DNA of 64,000 nucleotides from Clitopilus passeckerianus. Lineage: Eukaryota > Basidiomycota > Agaricomycetes > Agaricales > Entolomataceae. The stretch spans positions 1,178,001 to 1,242,000 of the forward strand of contig CALYLX010000146.1 in the NCBI GenBank assembly GCA_944990035.1, given 5' to 3'. The translations under genes and the position numbers were made by a program. Positions 10,590 to 21,847 of this stretch are shown piece after piece. The stretch's first letter is position 1. Every line of letters begins with the position of its first letter. The notes beneath the pieces were generated by a model. That model saw only the letters and a program-made list of their open reading frames with translations, was not told where the DNA came from and ran no database searches.

Positions 10590-12719
10590 ATGTCAGTCCA
10601 ACGACGACCGAGTCCTCACAGGGCTCCTTCCTCAACGATGTCTCTGTCAAGTAGGATAACACTCCCTCCATCCCGTCACGCCTCACGTTCGCCTTCACCA
10701 ATCCACATTCACTCTTCCGAAAAGGGCTACTCGGGTGGACTAAGAGAACGCTCGACGCTGGGTCAAATTCGAATCATGGCTATACGCTATCGATTGTTAC
10801 TTTTCCTGGGCTTGTTCCTGTTTATCATATTCTTCTCCCACTACTCTCTCTCCTCTCCTTCCACTTCGTACCAACCCTGGAACGGCGCGAATCTAAAGGC
10901 TATAAACTACCTCAACACCTCTCGGTCCTCCTCTGGTGGCGATAATGATACAGAGGAGTCGTATGAAGACGCCTACACATCCCCACCCAACCCCTTCCCC
11001 TTCTGCCCCATCTACGGCCCCACCGACGACCTCGCATCCAAATACGGCACCCACGTCCTTACCCAAACCCGTATCCACACCGGAAGTGGCGACCGCGTCA
11101 TGCGTGTGCTAAACCGTGCTATGCAGGGGCTGCCTGTGACGATATCTATTCTCGGTGGATCAGGTTCGTATTCCTTCTTCTTCTTATACTAATTGCAAAT
11201 TTACTTTACTCACATAGTATCGACATGCCACGGCTCCGGCGACACCCCCCTCCACCCAACCTGCTACCCCTCAAAGCTCTTCACATGGTGGAACACCATC
11301 TTCCCGCACCCCGCTACATCCCTCACAAACGGCGCCCTCCGCCTCACGTCCTCCTCCTACTTTGCCTTTTGCTCTTCCCACCACCTCCCCGATTCCACCG
11401 ACCTCATCATCCTCGAGCTCGATAGCGAGGATAGGCCCGAGGAGGAGTGGATGGAGTACTACGAGGTGCTTGTGAGGAGTTTGCTACTGAGGAAGGATCG
11501 ACCCGCGGTGGTGATGCTGGGCCATTTCAGTCCCCAGTTGGGGGAGATGTATGGGTATAGAGGGGTGGATACGTGGCATAACGTCGTGGCGCAATTCTAC
11601 GACGTTCCTTACATCTCCATCAAATCGGTTTTATGGAATCAGATTATGGGTCGGTCCCCTCAACCTCCTGCACCTCCACACGCCAACAACAATCGTCGCA
11701 AAAAACCCTTGAAAAAGGAGGACACGCTACCGAAGGGATTGGATGCAGTCTCCAAAAAATACTTTACGGACCCCATTCTACCCAACGAACAGGGACACTC
11801 CCTACTTGCGGATATACTGGTGCATTATTTCCAGCAGATGAGCTGTGAAGTTTGGGAGGCTGCTACTTCCCCTACTTCGGAATATCCCTTCATGTCCAAC
11901 TGGCGAGGAGGCGGAGGTGGTGGAAAACCCAAGGGTGGGTTATTTGGAGGGGTGGGCAAGCCGAGGGGTGTACCGGAACCCGAAGAGGGGGAGAAGAAGA
12001 AGAAGGAGGTGGTTGACGACGAAAAGGAGCGGGACTCCTCTGATGAAGAAGACGATTCTACCAGCTCAGACGACCTCCCACCCGACTTGGACGCCGACGC
12101 CATAAACCAACGCGCCAAGCTCATCCTCTCCAACCCCGCCGTTCAAAAAGTTCTAAACCCAGTCCCGCCTTCCCGGATCAACTCCCGTCCTGGGTCTGGT
12201 GGGAAAAAGGAGGAGGAGATTAAGCCCTACTGTGTGAGCGCAAACGACCTCGTCAACCCCCTTCCTCCGTCACTATTCTACGGCTCCGGCTGGTCCGCAT
12301 TCCATCTTGGTGGTCAAAACGCAGACGCTGACCTCGATCCGACGAGTGAAGGAGGATCGTTGAGGGTAGAGAGTCATTATTGGTACTCCACCCTCCCGAC
12401 GAGCAAGATTAGGGTGCCGATTCAGGTGGGGAGTGGGGATGTTGGGTTGTATTATATGCGTGAGGCGAGGGCGACTTCATCCAAGAGAGGGAAGGAAGAG
12501 ACAGAGGGATCAGGGGTCGAATGTTGGGTAGACGACAACTACTCCGGGGCCAAGATCATATTAAACCTTGGAGACGAGGGGATGGGGGAGGCGAGGCCGG
12601 CGCTGCAGATTATTGATCGACATGTGGCGAAAGGCTCGCATTATGTAGAGTGTGTCCTGCTTGGGGAGGAGGGGACGGCGGTGAGGGCGTTTAGGATTTT
12701 GGGGGTGTTTAGTACGTGA
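10590..12719 (+). CDS. CAP64-like capsule-associated family protein (SGNH-hydrolase-like)
   Basis: Homologous by motif to the CAP64/CAS3 family, which in Cryptococcus is needed for capsule glucuronoxylomannan. Annotated relatives in mushrooms are usually called capsular associated protein; the fold resembles SGNH esterases, and a catalytic role is inferred only. Two exons (10590-11163 and 11218-12719) give 691 residues. Residues about 67-87 are a strong signal anchor (MAIRYRLLLFLGLFLFIIFF) after a Ser/Pro/Arg-rich cytosolic tail. Spliced over the intron comes ISILGGSVSTCHGSGD, the block-I-like Gly-Ser motif, then CYPSKLFTWWN, DLIILELDSED, AVVMLGHFSPQ, HNVVAQFYDVPYISIK and DPILPNEQGHSLLADIL (Asp..His block). 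An acidic, Lys/Gly-rich linker (about 12000-12100) separates this from a beta-rich C-terminal part. A later in-frame ATG (MSLSS) is an alternative start. Head-to-head with the GT69 gene. Confidence 0.87.
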
Positions 12720-15174
12720 GTGGGGAGGAGGAGACACGCGGTAGTACGTGAGTGCGGCTGGGTGGGGACGAGGATGGGGGAGAGGCTTCAATCACACCAG
12801 CTGGTCGGGGATGCTGCTGATGACCCGGGCGGTTGGGAGATGGGGAGAAAAGGGCCCCAGAGTGGGGGATTGGGATTAGGGCGAGATGGGGAACGACGAC
12901 CACGGCGGCGACGAGGTAGATCGGCGGATTACACTGGCAGTTCTGCCTTCCTCCCTACGATGGCGAGCTTGGATACATGACCTCAAGAAGTCGCCTTTGG
13001 TCTCGGCCTTCGTCTTTTCCTCGTTTTCCTTAGCTTTTTACCTCATCCTTACCCTTACTCATTCATACCTAGACTAACATGGACCCTCTCTCGATTCGTC
13101 CGGGACTCTTTTCGCCTCTTTCCCTATCGTTCTCCTTTCGAATGATCGGACCCGCATCATGCCCATACCTGTACCTTTGGACATGATATACCACGACATG
13201 GAACGGACTCTTTAGCGCCCCCTTTGTTATCAGTTTATCACTGATATCCATACGTATATTCCCGCTTTCAAGTTTTGTAGAACCTGGATCGTCATGATAC
13301 ACCATACGACATACAGTAGACTCTTGGACTCTTTCGGACGGTGTATTTATGGTATTATGGGTGTATATAATCATTGCTCGGTTCCTGTCAGAAGATATGG
13401 GATGGTGTATAAGGAATGATTGGTGCAGCGGACGTATGTAGGGTACCTCTCTTGTCGCGTCACCCCATGCTTGTCCCATATCCCCGAGGACCACAGTGAA
13501 GCCTCAAAAGTTGGGGCCGTGGCAACGAGAACCTACCATGGCCCAACACCTGCCTAACCAAAGCTTTGACTATCTTAGAACGCGAAGAACTTGAATGAAC
13601 TATGGTTTGTCGTATCATTGTTGTATAGGAGGGATGCATGCATTACTGTAATGACTACCACTTACAGCTAGCGACCTCGAGATATGAACTCGGTCACGGA
13701 CGGTGTAAGTAGGTATCGAGTGCATCAAAGCTGACGGACGTTTCCTGCTCCCAGAATTCCGTAAATCACTGGGTTTGGTAACTTGGCGCAACACTCACAG
13801 GACATGCCCCGCCTTCTGCTGGACCAAAAGAACAGAAAGCTCTGTTTAGAAATGACTGATACATTTGGTTAAATTCACTGTCGCTCGGGAACTTCTTCTA
13901 TCCATGCTGCTTAAGGCATCCTTATATCGCTCTGATTGGGAGTTAATCGTTATCCCCCAGGGATATCATCGACTCACGTTTAGTAAAGGCGTTCTTGCCA
14001 TAATTACCATTGATTGCTGCGTACGCGCCCTGCGAAAGGGATCCAGATTTACAGTATTCCTAGATCCTCCCGACGAGCTAGTTGTTCTCAATAGAACGGC
14101 TGATCGTGGTAAGCTTCGGTCTCCCTTCATCTAAGATCTATCTAGCAGCTCTAGTACCTCACAGCAGACCTGTACTATACTACATACAATAGACGTTCCG
14201 ATGCTGCAACAGCCGGGCAAAGCACTCTTCAGTTTGGGCATTCAATTAGACTCCCTTGCGGCCAGTGTAGTGTTACTAACTCGATGGTTATTCTGTATCG
14301 AAGACGATAAAAAACAGCTTAACGATCTTCAAAGTTTGATCACGGAAACCTTGTTAAGTAGGTTTTGTGTACCTTGCCTCCAAAAAAAAACTCCCCGTAG
14401 AGAAGTTCTAGTAGTGATAAGAGAGTCTTCTCTCAGGGTATCGACTCAGATGACAGCTTTTCCATAATTCTCTAGCATCGTGAGCCTTGCCTGATTCTGC
14501 CTCGATCACCTACTCAACCACCTTGACGCGTTCATCGTCGAAGCAGACGTGTCTCGGCTAATCGATCACATGACGAATAGTGAGAAATTGCCTTTCTTAG
14601 GCTTCCATGCAAGAGTTTCGGGCGTATAGCCGAATTGTGCTAGAGTCATAGCACATACTCCGACTTTGAACTTTTACACGCCCACCTTCCGAAAAACACG
14701 ACGATCCTCACTTCTGTGAAAGCTGAACGGCATACGGATGGAGTTGGGAGAATTTGTCACTTCGGGTTCGTATCACTATCAGAAGCTCTACCACTAGGGC
14801 CACCTGTAAACGGTTTCCGAACCCTTCTCTACATTCTGCTGAATCGATGAATGGTCAAAAACAAAACCATCACCATCATCACAAGACCCACTATAGTCCA
14901 CTAACGCCCTGTTTCCCGAATACCCTCAGTCGAGACCTGATCGTTGTCGTTCAACCCATACTCTTCTCCACGGCTCTCCTACGATATGCGTTTCGCACCT
15001 TGTTTTTTTCCCAATAGTCAGATAACTCGTGCTCTCTCGCTTGGCAACAACTGCACGTGTAAAAGACCTCGAGAATCATGGCGATCCTTCAGCTGGTCTC
15101 ACTCAAACTTCCTTATCCTCGACGAAACATCTCCTCTCTTCTCCGCCCAACTTTTGAACTTTGAACAACACATC
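12720..15174. other. Gene-poor region with degraded repeat
   Basis: No supported gene. 13080-13500 and 13860-14470 contain short open frames without recognisable similarity. Around 13865-13990 lies a stretch similar to 15565-15700 (listed separately). 14925-15174 is the upstream part of a duplicated small-secreted-protein locus. Confidence 0.45.
13865..13990 (+). repeat. Dispersed degenerate repeat, copy A
   Basis: Shares with 15565-15700 the ordered blocks GTCGCTCGGGAA, GGGAGTTAAT, ATATCATCGACTC and CGTTTAGT with similar spacing. Function unknown; it looks like an old duplicated or transposon-derived fragment. Confidence 0.5.
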
Positions 15175-15417
15175 GTGGTCGGACAACTACAACTATCCAC
15201 CGTCGCTGTTGTTCTTGCTCTCTCAACGAGTGCAGCCGTAGCTCGTCCCACCCACGGCCCTGGCGGCTCCTTCCATCATCATCAGCGCAACCTCATCAAT
15301 AGCAAGCTCGTTGGCGCCAAACGTCCCTTCGTTGATAAGACGAAGAAGAGGGACCTTTCAGAGGCGCTCATTACTTACCTGGTGGCTCGTGCTTTGGAAT
15401 TGGAGGAACTTGATTAA
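15175..15417 (+). pseudogene. Small secreted protein copy A with lost start codon
   Basis: The frame from 15175 to the stop at 15415-15417 encodes a signal-peptide-like segment VVGQLQLSTVAVVLALSTSAAVA and then RPTHGPGGSFHHHQR, closely matching the protein at 19771-20046. Where the sister gene has ATG, this copy has GTG (15175-15177). The upstream 250 bp are also similar between the loci, including GTCGAGACCTGAT. No in-frame ATG precedes the signal peptide closely, although an upstream frame is open from about 14944. The C-terminal part (KKRDLSEALITYLVARALELEELD) differs from the sister copy. It may be a pseudogene, or start from an upstream exon or a non-AUG codon; RNA evidence would decide. 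Confidence 0.55.
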
Positions 15418-17420
15418 TGGAATGGGACTGAGAAGTGTATGGTAATGGTTGATCCCTCCTGAGATGTGCTTAGGAGATATAACTAGACCAGTTAAATACT
15501 ATGGTTATGGATATAATCGTCTTCTGAATGCACAGCAGGATTTTGAGATTATCGAATCATTATACCTTTAATTCTGGGTCGCTCGGGAATTTTGTCGATC
15601 CACTTTGGTCGACTCCACGCTGTTTGAGAGTGTTGAAGAGGGCAGCTTATATTGCACTGCTTGGGAGTTAATTGCTACCCTCCAGGAATATCATCGACTC
15701 GCGTTTAGTGGGGGACAAAAGAGCTGCAGGGGAGGGTGATATGGTGAAATTGGTTTCTGGAAAATGCAGGGACTGTTGGACGGCCGATGAAGTTCTTGAA
15801 CAAAGATAACCAGGCGGCCTCAGATTCGAGATCAGGCCAGGCTGTTGCGAGAGCGAGTGAAGTGTTAAAGAGAGAGTCTACGAAATCAACTGAATTATGT
15901 GGGGCTGTCTTTCGACATAAGGATACCCAGAAGAGTCAACAGGACACGACGAAAAATTCAATAGAGTATCTGAAAGGTTTCAGCATTATATTTTCTGGAT
16001 ACCCGCAACATCTGTTCTCATTCGCATGGGGACGGTAGAGCCCAGCTCCTCGTTCATCATACGCTTTGGAGAAAACCCTTCTCGAGATGGTACGGGACAA
16101 GAGACGCAACGACATCTTTTAACCACCTTCACCAACATGGAGAAGGATCACGGTGTATGATGGATTTCAGGATCTTTTGTACTGTCGTTCTACTCACAAT
16201 CCGTCACACATACCAATCTTCGGAAGTTCGCAACTTGAACACCGCTGAGCTCACCAATGGATTTGAGCTGGGACCGATTTACAAGGACCTTTAAGCTTTT
16301 TTGCGAAAGTCGCCAATGACCCCGACATCGTGTTGTCATCAGATCGACCCGAAGGCTGAAGCTTTCTACGAAGTTCAAAACAAACTTTCCGGCTTGCTCT
16401 ATCTTCGAACACTGCTAGTAGTATGCTTCAAAGGTGCGCAGAGAACCTAGGAGCGATTCATTTAAAAAAACGCTAATGGTGGCTCGAGAGCCTCAATCCA
16501 GCAACCAGTGATCTCAACGAAGGCGCATTGGGTAGTAAACGAAGACCCAAATGCACCTGCTCAAATATGAATATATGGCAAACCACACTTACAGTGCGCG
16601 CAAAAATAATCGACTCAACAGAATTCGGGAATACTCGAAGACTATTTCTACGGGTACACCAAAGAACGTCCGTCGAGTAGCTCGGGAAATCCGAGTCCAT
16701 GCATCAGGACTCTGATTACAGGTATGTGGGATGGGTTGGGGCATGGAAGAGAGGAAGGCATAAGGAGCGAGACGAAAGGGTGTGAGGTGAGTAGAGTCCA
16801 TCATTCTTCGTACAGGGAACTACACATATGGTATGGGCCAATGTTCCCTACCCTTTTTTTTTTCGGCGGTCGAGGTCGACGACAGCTGCCCACCTGTTGG
16901 AGCTGGGAGGTACCTCAAAGGCTCTTTTTCCGCACCCTTTGTTGCATTTGCACTCCTATGCTATCCATTGGGAGCGGTCTCGAGTTCCTTTCAAAAGTTG
17001 AAGCAGCAACATCACGAAACTCCACTACGCTTGCTGAGGAGGGGGTACCTCATGAATGGAGTGCGTTAACCTCAGAAATGGTCACCAGCGGCTTCGCAGA
17101 ATCGTTGTTAGAGATGAGCATGAAAGACTATTCCCAGCATGAGGATGTGGCCCTTACCGGCTCATCAATCCAAGTCGCAGAACTGGCCTGCATGTGATCT
17201 TGATAACTTTGCCTGAGGTCCGTCGCCTCGTTCAAGGAAGCATAGATCCCTAGCCCAAACCCCCGGGTTTTATGGTGATCTAAGCTCGAAAACAATACCA
17301 AGTTTCTGGGCTTGGGTATAGAAAGGGTGTGATAATGTATTCAATAGGAGACCTTGGCACACGTTGGGGCAACGACCAGCGGTTCAATTGGGTGGAGAAA
17401 ACCAGTCATTCTCATCAAGG
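15418..17420. other. Intergenic region, no supported gene
   Basis: Contains dispersed repeat copy B at about 15565-15700 and several short open frames (for example 16724-17197 on plus) without recognisable domains, a start context or a consistent exon structure. Confidence 0.4.
15565..15700 (+). repeat. Dispersed degenerate repeat, copy B
   Basis: Aligns by ordered shared blocks with 13865-13990. It lies just downstream of the start-less secreted protein locus. Origin unknown. Confidence 0.5.
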
Positions 17421-18637
17421 TCAACAAAGCTGCGTTCCATCTAATGTCTGTTCATAAGGCCACCCTAAACACAAGGGAATGCGACATACCCAATATGCCA
17501 GGATACCTGCAACAATGTCGGGCCCCGGGGAAACGACGCTATAGGGGAAGGTGTCGCTCACTTGTATCCTGATTGTGGGCGATTCCGCATACGTTCCTCC
17601 ATTCCCATCCTCATTGAGATAGAGAATCAGAAAAATCCAATCATGACCATTGGTGAGAGCGCTGCGGAGAATCCCTTTCCTGAAAAAATGAGGCTCAACA
17701 TGAACGAAAAGCCTGGGCGAGAGAACTGGGTCGCACCCTAGGTATTTGGCAGAGGCATACATTTCCGCAACCGCCTGAGCGATCTGTTGGACCAACGGTA
17801 CTCCGTGCTGTTTCGCCTCAGTCACGAATAGGCCGTTCGGGTTCTGCCGCTTGACGAATTGGAATAGAGTTTCTAATGAACGACTCTATGGGGAGTGTGG
17901 GTGCAAATCAGTCAAACGGAAAGGAAAGGCGCACCGTGTTTGCGAGCGTCTGTCGTCAGGGCAGCGTAATCGATCGTGCCATTGATCTTCAAGGAACGTG
18001 TTTGGCCTGGCACAGAAATACCAACTGATGGGATATGTTGTTCGATGTTGAGCACCATCTTGCCTGATAGCATAGCAGACACTCGGAAGAAGATGGTGTC
18101 TATCCATAGCCGCACGCCTGTCTCGTTCTGTAGTAGCACTTGAATAATGTAAAGACGGGCTAGCAAAGTAGAGGCGCACAGTCTTGGGAACCAAGTTCTC
18201 AAGCATGTTGAGATGGCGATACATATCGTTCGAGGTCATATATACCTTGCCACCTTGGGCGATACTTTCGGCGACGCGTTCCGCATGATTGCCTCGATTT
18301 ACCAAGGGATTGCCAGGGAAGATGTTGAGCCGCTCATCCAGGATGTCGAAGTCTATGCTGGAGAAAGAAAAGGACTTCCATAGGAGATGAGAAGGATGAG
18401 GAACTGAACAAACTCTGTACTACTAATCAAGGGTCCCTCCGCTTTCGCTCTTAGTGTCGCAAGAAGGTCTGTAATCTTCTCCGAGACTGCCAGCCCTTGT
18501 ATGGCTTCTGCACCTTCTCCCACTGCCTCCTCCATTTCTTCTTCCTGAGAGAGCTTTTCGAGCTTTTCGAGAGTGCATATGGCTTTGAAGAGTTCGGCGC
18601 CCTTGAGACCGGAGCCAAGTGTTCGTCTTTTGCTCAT
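17421..18637 (-). CDS. PD-(D/E)XK nuclease-like protein (basidiomycete Crinkler/effector-like family)
   Basis: Five exons (complement): 18637-18414, 18357-18180, 18127-17935, 17872-17737 and 17679-17421. Phases agree and give 329 residues. The N-terminal third is helical and charged (AICTLEKLEKLSQEEEMEEAV); the middle carries LENLVPK and NETGVRLWID. A restriction-nuclease-like core follows: Asp187 in INGTIDY, then LFVTEAK (Glu217-x-Lys219) and a following helix with Gln227/Gln231 (VQQIAQAVAEMYASAK), the order D...ExK...Q seen in PD-(D/E)XK folds. After this comes a strand-rich end (ALTNGHDWIFLILYLNEDG). Such proteins are abundant in mushrooms, sometimes fused to Crinkler or transposon-linked domains. 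Substrate and role are not known, and nuclease activity is inferred from motif order only. The first donor (GTTTGT) and the acceptor at 17873 were chosen to keep phase; the C-terminus after ILAYW is the least certain part. Confidence 0.6.
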
Positions 18638-19770
18638 TCTGGTCGTTGACAGTGGTGGTTGGACGCGATGATGTAATTACAAGCAGCACGCGTGGGATGT
18701 ACTATTGATGACCCTGTTGGCCACCTTAGAGTATTTCTCGTCCTGCAGTTGAAAGAAGTTATCTGGATAATATTATGGTGTGCTTTTCTAAGATTTCGTG
18801 TGCCCTGAACACGATAGTGGTCTCAGTTGGTTTAAATATGTACACATTCAAATTCTATGGATAAATTGAGCGCCGCGGCCAATTTGATGGCCAGACTGGG
18901 AAGCTGGCCACCAGACATATAGTGCAAACCTGCGTGCAGCCAATCTCTCCGGATAAGCTGGAATCGCAAGTAGACTTAGATACAACCATGAAGATATCTC
19001 TACTAAAGGAAGAGATGAAGAATTGACTTTGCCATGAGCGTACCGAGTTTTGATGGGCCGGAAATAGTGATTTTCGGACATTCTCGAGCACCTCATGTCG
19101 TACACCACAACTTATTTGGTTCAAGACCTCGTTGTGGCCACTATAACATAGTTTTATACATATATCCAGTTATAATACTCAAAAATCCTCTGGAATTCGC
19201 GTTGTGGTGAGAAACGTGCAAGGGGCCAGTTTCCCAGTCCGGCCAACTTCCGGGTCGGAGATAGTAGGCTTACATAAGGCACTTTCAAGGTTGCCGTCTT
19301 TTGATGAAGATTGAATATTGAGGCCACTAGACTAGTAGGGCCTCTACTTTCACGTTACTCGTGCTTCGCTTGGGCTTAAAGCTCGTACCTTAGGCACGAT
19401 GGCAAATACCTTTGCGTATACATTTATCCCAGTACGGTGTTTTTATCATGTTTTTATGTTTCTTCTACAATGTGTACTATACATAATAGATTCTTGAACC
19501 CCGTCTGGACTTCTTTTCTCACTCTCTAAGACTATCTCAGAACGGGGGACGGTCGAGACCTGATTGTTGTCGCCCAACCCATACTCATATCTACGGCTCT
19601 GCCGCGACATTGGTTTCCGCCGTATCAATTCCTATACCCAGATAATTCAGTCTCTCTCGCTTGGGAGCAATTCGGTTGGTCGCAACCAAACCCTCCTATC
19701 AAAGCATTTTCTCGATGAAATTTGCAAGAAAGAACTTCTTTTCTTCGTCTAACTATTTCAAACAAACATC
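18638..19770. other. Intergenic region before secreted protein copy B
   Basis: No gene supported. From about 19550 onward the sequence is similar to 14925 onward (shared GTCGAGACCTGAT, CAACCCATACTC and CTCTCTCGCTTGG), marking the left part of the duplicated secreted-protein locus. Confidence 0.5.
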
Positions 19771-20046
19771 ATGGTCGGAAAAATCCAACTCTCCACCGTC
19801 GCCGTCCTTCTTGTTATATCAGCGAGTGCCGTCGTAGCTCGTCCCACTCACGGCCCTAGCAGCTCCCATCATCATGAACGCGATCCCGTCAATGACGAGC
19901 TGTACGAGCTCATTGCTCATGGTCTTTTCGGCCGCTTGGCTAAAGAGGCCGCTGGTCACGTCCCCGACCTTATTTCAAAGTCTCAACGACGGAGTCCATG
20001 CAACATAGGAAACCTTCTGTTCAGCCAAAACATGGGCAGTCTCTAA
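19771..20046 (+). CDS. Small secreted protein copy B (unknown function)
   Basis: ATG at 19771; 91 residues with no intron in the model. Residues 1-22 (MVGKIQLSTVAVLLVISASAVV) form a typical signal peptide, followed by ARPTHGPSSSHHHERD, a His-rich segment, and a helix-forming region (ELYELIAHGLFGRLAKEAAGHV). QRR at about residues 74-76 could be a Kex2-type basic site. Agaricomycetes carry many such short secreted proteins, often of unknown role. The 3' end could instead be spliced near 19980, because the last 20 residues have no counterpart in the sister locus at 15175. Confidence 0.6.
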   Translation: MVGKIQLSTVAVLLVISASAVVARPTHGPSSSHHHERDPVNDELYELIAHGLFGRLAKEAAGHVPDLISKSQRRSPCNIGNLLFSQNMGSL

Positions 20047-21106
20047 GTTACAAACCGGCCTCTGTGGTGCGAGCCACAAGGTGCCCAGGTACGCGACTGA
20101 CTCTTTGCTTCTTCGAAGCTAGCCAAGCTAACTCGAACTCTGTTCCAGCGCCGGAACATCAAAATGACCACCCATAAATTCTTCAAGCTCAATGCTTTCA
20201 TAACCAACATGGGATGTTCCTCCTCATTCCTCAGCACTCAGACCCTTTGTTATTTGGCATTCGCTGCATTCTTACTAGCAGCCAGGGTTCCTTGTGTTCC
20301 AGATAGCGCCGGCTTCAATATTGGTCCTACCAAACTTATCAGCCTCAGTCTCGGAAATACGATCTGAATGACCCGAACATTGAACTTGGAAGAACGAACC
20401 TGGTACAGGAATTACATCCATCACCATGGGAATTATTTGACCTGGCACTTGACGAGATATCGCACCGAAGAGGTTGCCTATTGTGTCGAAGAACCCCATT
20501 AGATTGGTTTCAGTTGGTCGGAGAGTGAGGAGAGCTTCGAGTAGAGGGGATCTAATTAAGGGTCGAGAATCGGTGGGGAAACCGGTCGTGAAGTGTCGAG
20601 GTTATATGGATTTTTGTGACTTGCTACTGAGTGATCCGGCGTCTCAGGGGGTGTACGACAGTTCCCGGGTGAAGCTGAGAGGTAGATTGCTCGATAAGCA
20701 TCGGCGGTTGAAGGTACCATTTGAATGGTTCTCCAACGTAAAGGTTTCCTGTCAGACGAAGAGAGAACAAGGTATCATCACACAGTGAGGCACACTTCAC
20801 TTTCAGGAACTGGTTCTAAGGTCGGAATGTGTACCTTTCCGAAGTTAGAGGTCGGATTGGGAGATGACCCCCCGCGTTTGGTAACTGGGTATTTGTTCCT
20901 AGGGTGTGTCACTGACAATTGCAGATGAGTTATGCCGAGTGATGTTGAGCTTCTGGTTACTTGCGTTCTTCTCAGATGCTCCGAGCGAATGTGGTTTGCA
21001 GTGAAGCGAGGTTTGATTTTCTGCGTACTTGCCTACGTGATACAACGTAGCGGCGACAAGACATGAGATGGAAGGAGTCCACTTGAATACCGTACGTATA
21101 ATAGTC
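20047..21106. other. Intergenic region, one possible micro-ORF
   Basis: A minus-strand frame 20499-20275 begins with ATG and a hydrophobic, amphipathic segment (MGFFDTIGNLFGAISRQ), but no homologue or supporting signal is recognised. The rest holds no supported gene. Confidence 0.35.
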
Positions 21107-21847
21107 CTAAACAGGGCAGCTCCCATCAAACTCTCTCGCCCTGGTCTTCTCCTTCAGCACCTTCACCGCATTCCCATGCACATCAACATACACCTCATAC
21201 AGATCTCTCTCCGGTGTTCCACAATACGTCGCCTCCATCGAAACATACGTTGCTTTGCCGCCACAGATGCTGGAGAAGTAGAGCGTTTCGGTGTAGTGGT
21301 CGAATTGCGAAGGCGGAGAGGAAAGCTGGACGGGACCTTTCTCGAGCATGTATTGGATGATTAATTGCTTCCTGTTTGCCTTTGGGGAGTAGGAGTAGTA
21401 CGTGAGGACCTCGTTGAAGGAGGAGGAGCCGTAGGTTATGGTGCGTTTCGAGCCGGCTTTGTTATTGGGTCCGGAAGTGCCCACGACTTCGGTGCCCTAA
21501 AAACGCGAGATCAACGATTAACCTTCTAGTGCAAGATTGTAAGGGAGGGAGAAAAGGGAGAAAACGGCTGAGGCCTCCATTCAGAGCCAGATTTGTTTCG
21601 GTGGAGGGGGGAAAGTTAAGGAGGGAATCACGATACTCACATACCACGAGGCGTTGTAAAACGATCCAACAACCTCATAGAGGCTCTCTAGCGGCTGGTC
21701 GAACCTATAGGTATCAACCTCAAATCCGGCGGTGGAACCGGCTGGACATGGCGGGTCGAGGTTGCCGCCATTCTTGGGAGAAGCAAAAGAGGCGGCCGAA
21801 CAGAGACCGGAAAGCAGAGAGAAAACTAGGAATGGACTGAAAAGCAT
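21107..21847 (-). CDS. Secreted protein of unknown function
   Basis: Two exons (complement): 21847-21641 and 21496-21107, giving 198 residues. The start was chosen at 21845-21847 because a clean signal peptide follows (MLFSPFLVFSLLSGLCSA). The mature part begins ASFASPKNGGNLDPPCPAGS and continues FEVDTYRFDQPLESLYEVVGSFYNASWY. Over the intron (donor GTGAGT) it reads GTEVVGTSGPNNKAGSKRTITYGSSSFNEVLTYYS, then strand-like segments and SICGGKATYVSMEATYC. The alternation of strands with a long final helix is reminiscent of START/Bet v1-like (SRPBCC) folds, but this is only a shape-based guess. No catalytic motif is seen. Four cysteines in the mature part could form disulfides. Confidence 0.7.

Noticed and set aside
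13865..14134. ORF starting MVKFTVARELLLSM as a secreted protein
   Set aside because: The reading frame overlaps the degenerate dispersed repeat whose second copy is not open in the same frame.
16724..17197. 157-codon plus-strand frame upstream of the nuclease-like gene
   Set aside because: No domain recognised and no conserved start context; convergent with the better-supported minus-strand gene.
20275..20499. Small ORF MGFFDTIGNLFG... as a second antimicrobial-type peptide gene
   Set aside because: It superficially resembles the repeat peptide (hydrophobic, Gly/Phe), but has no signal peptide, no repeats and no basic cleavage sites.
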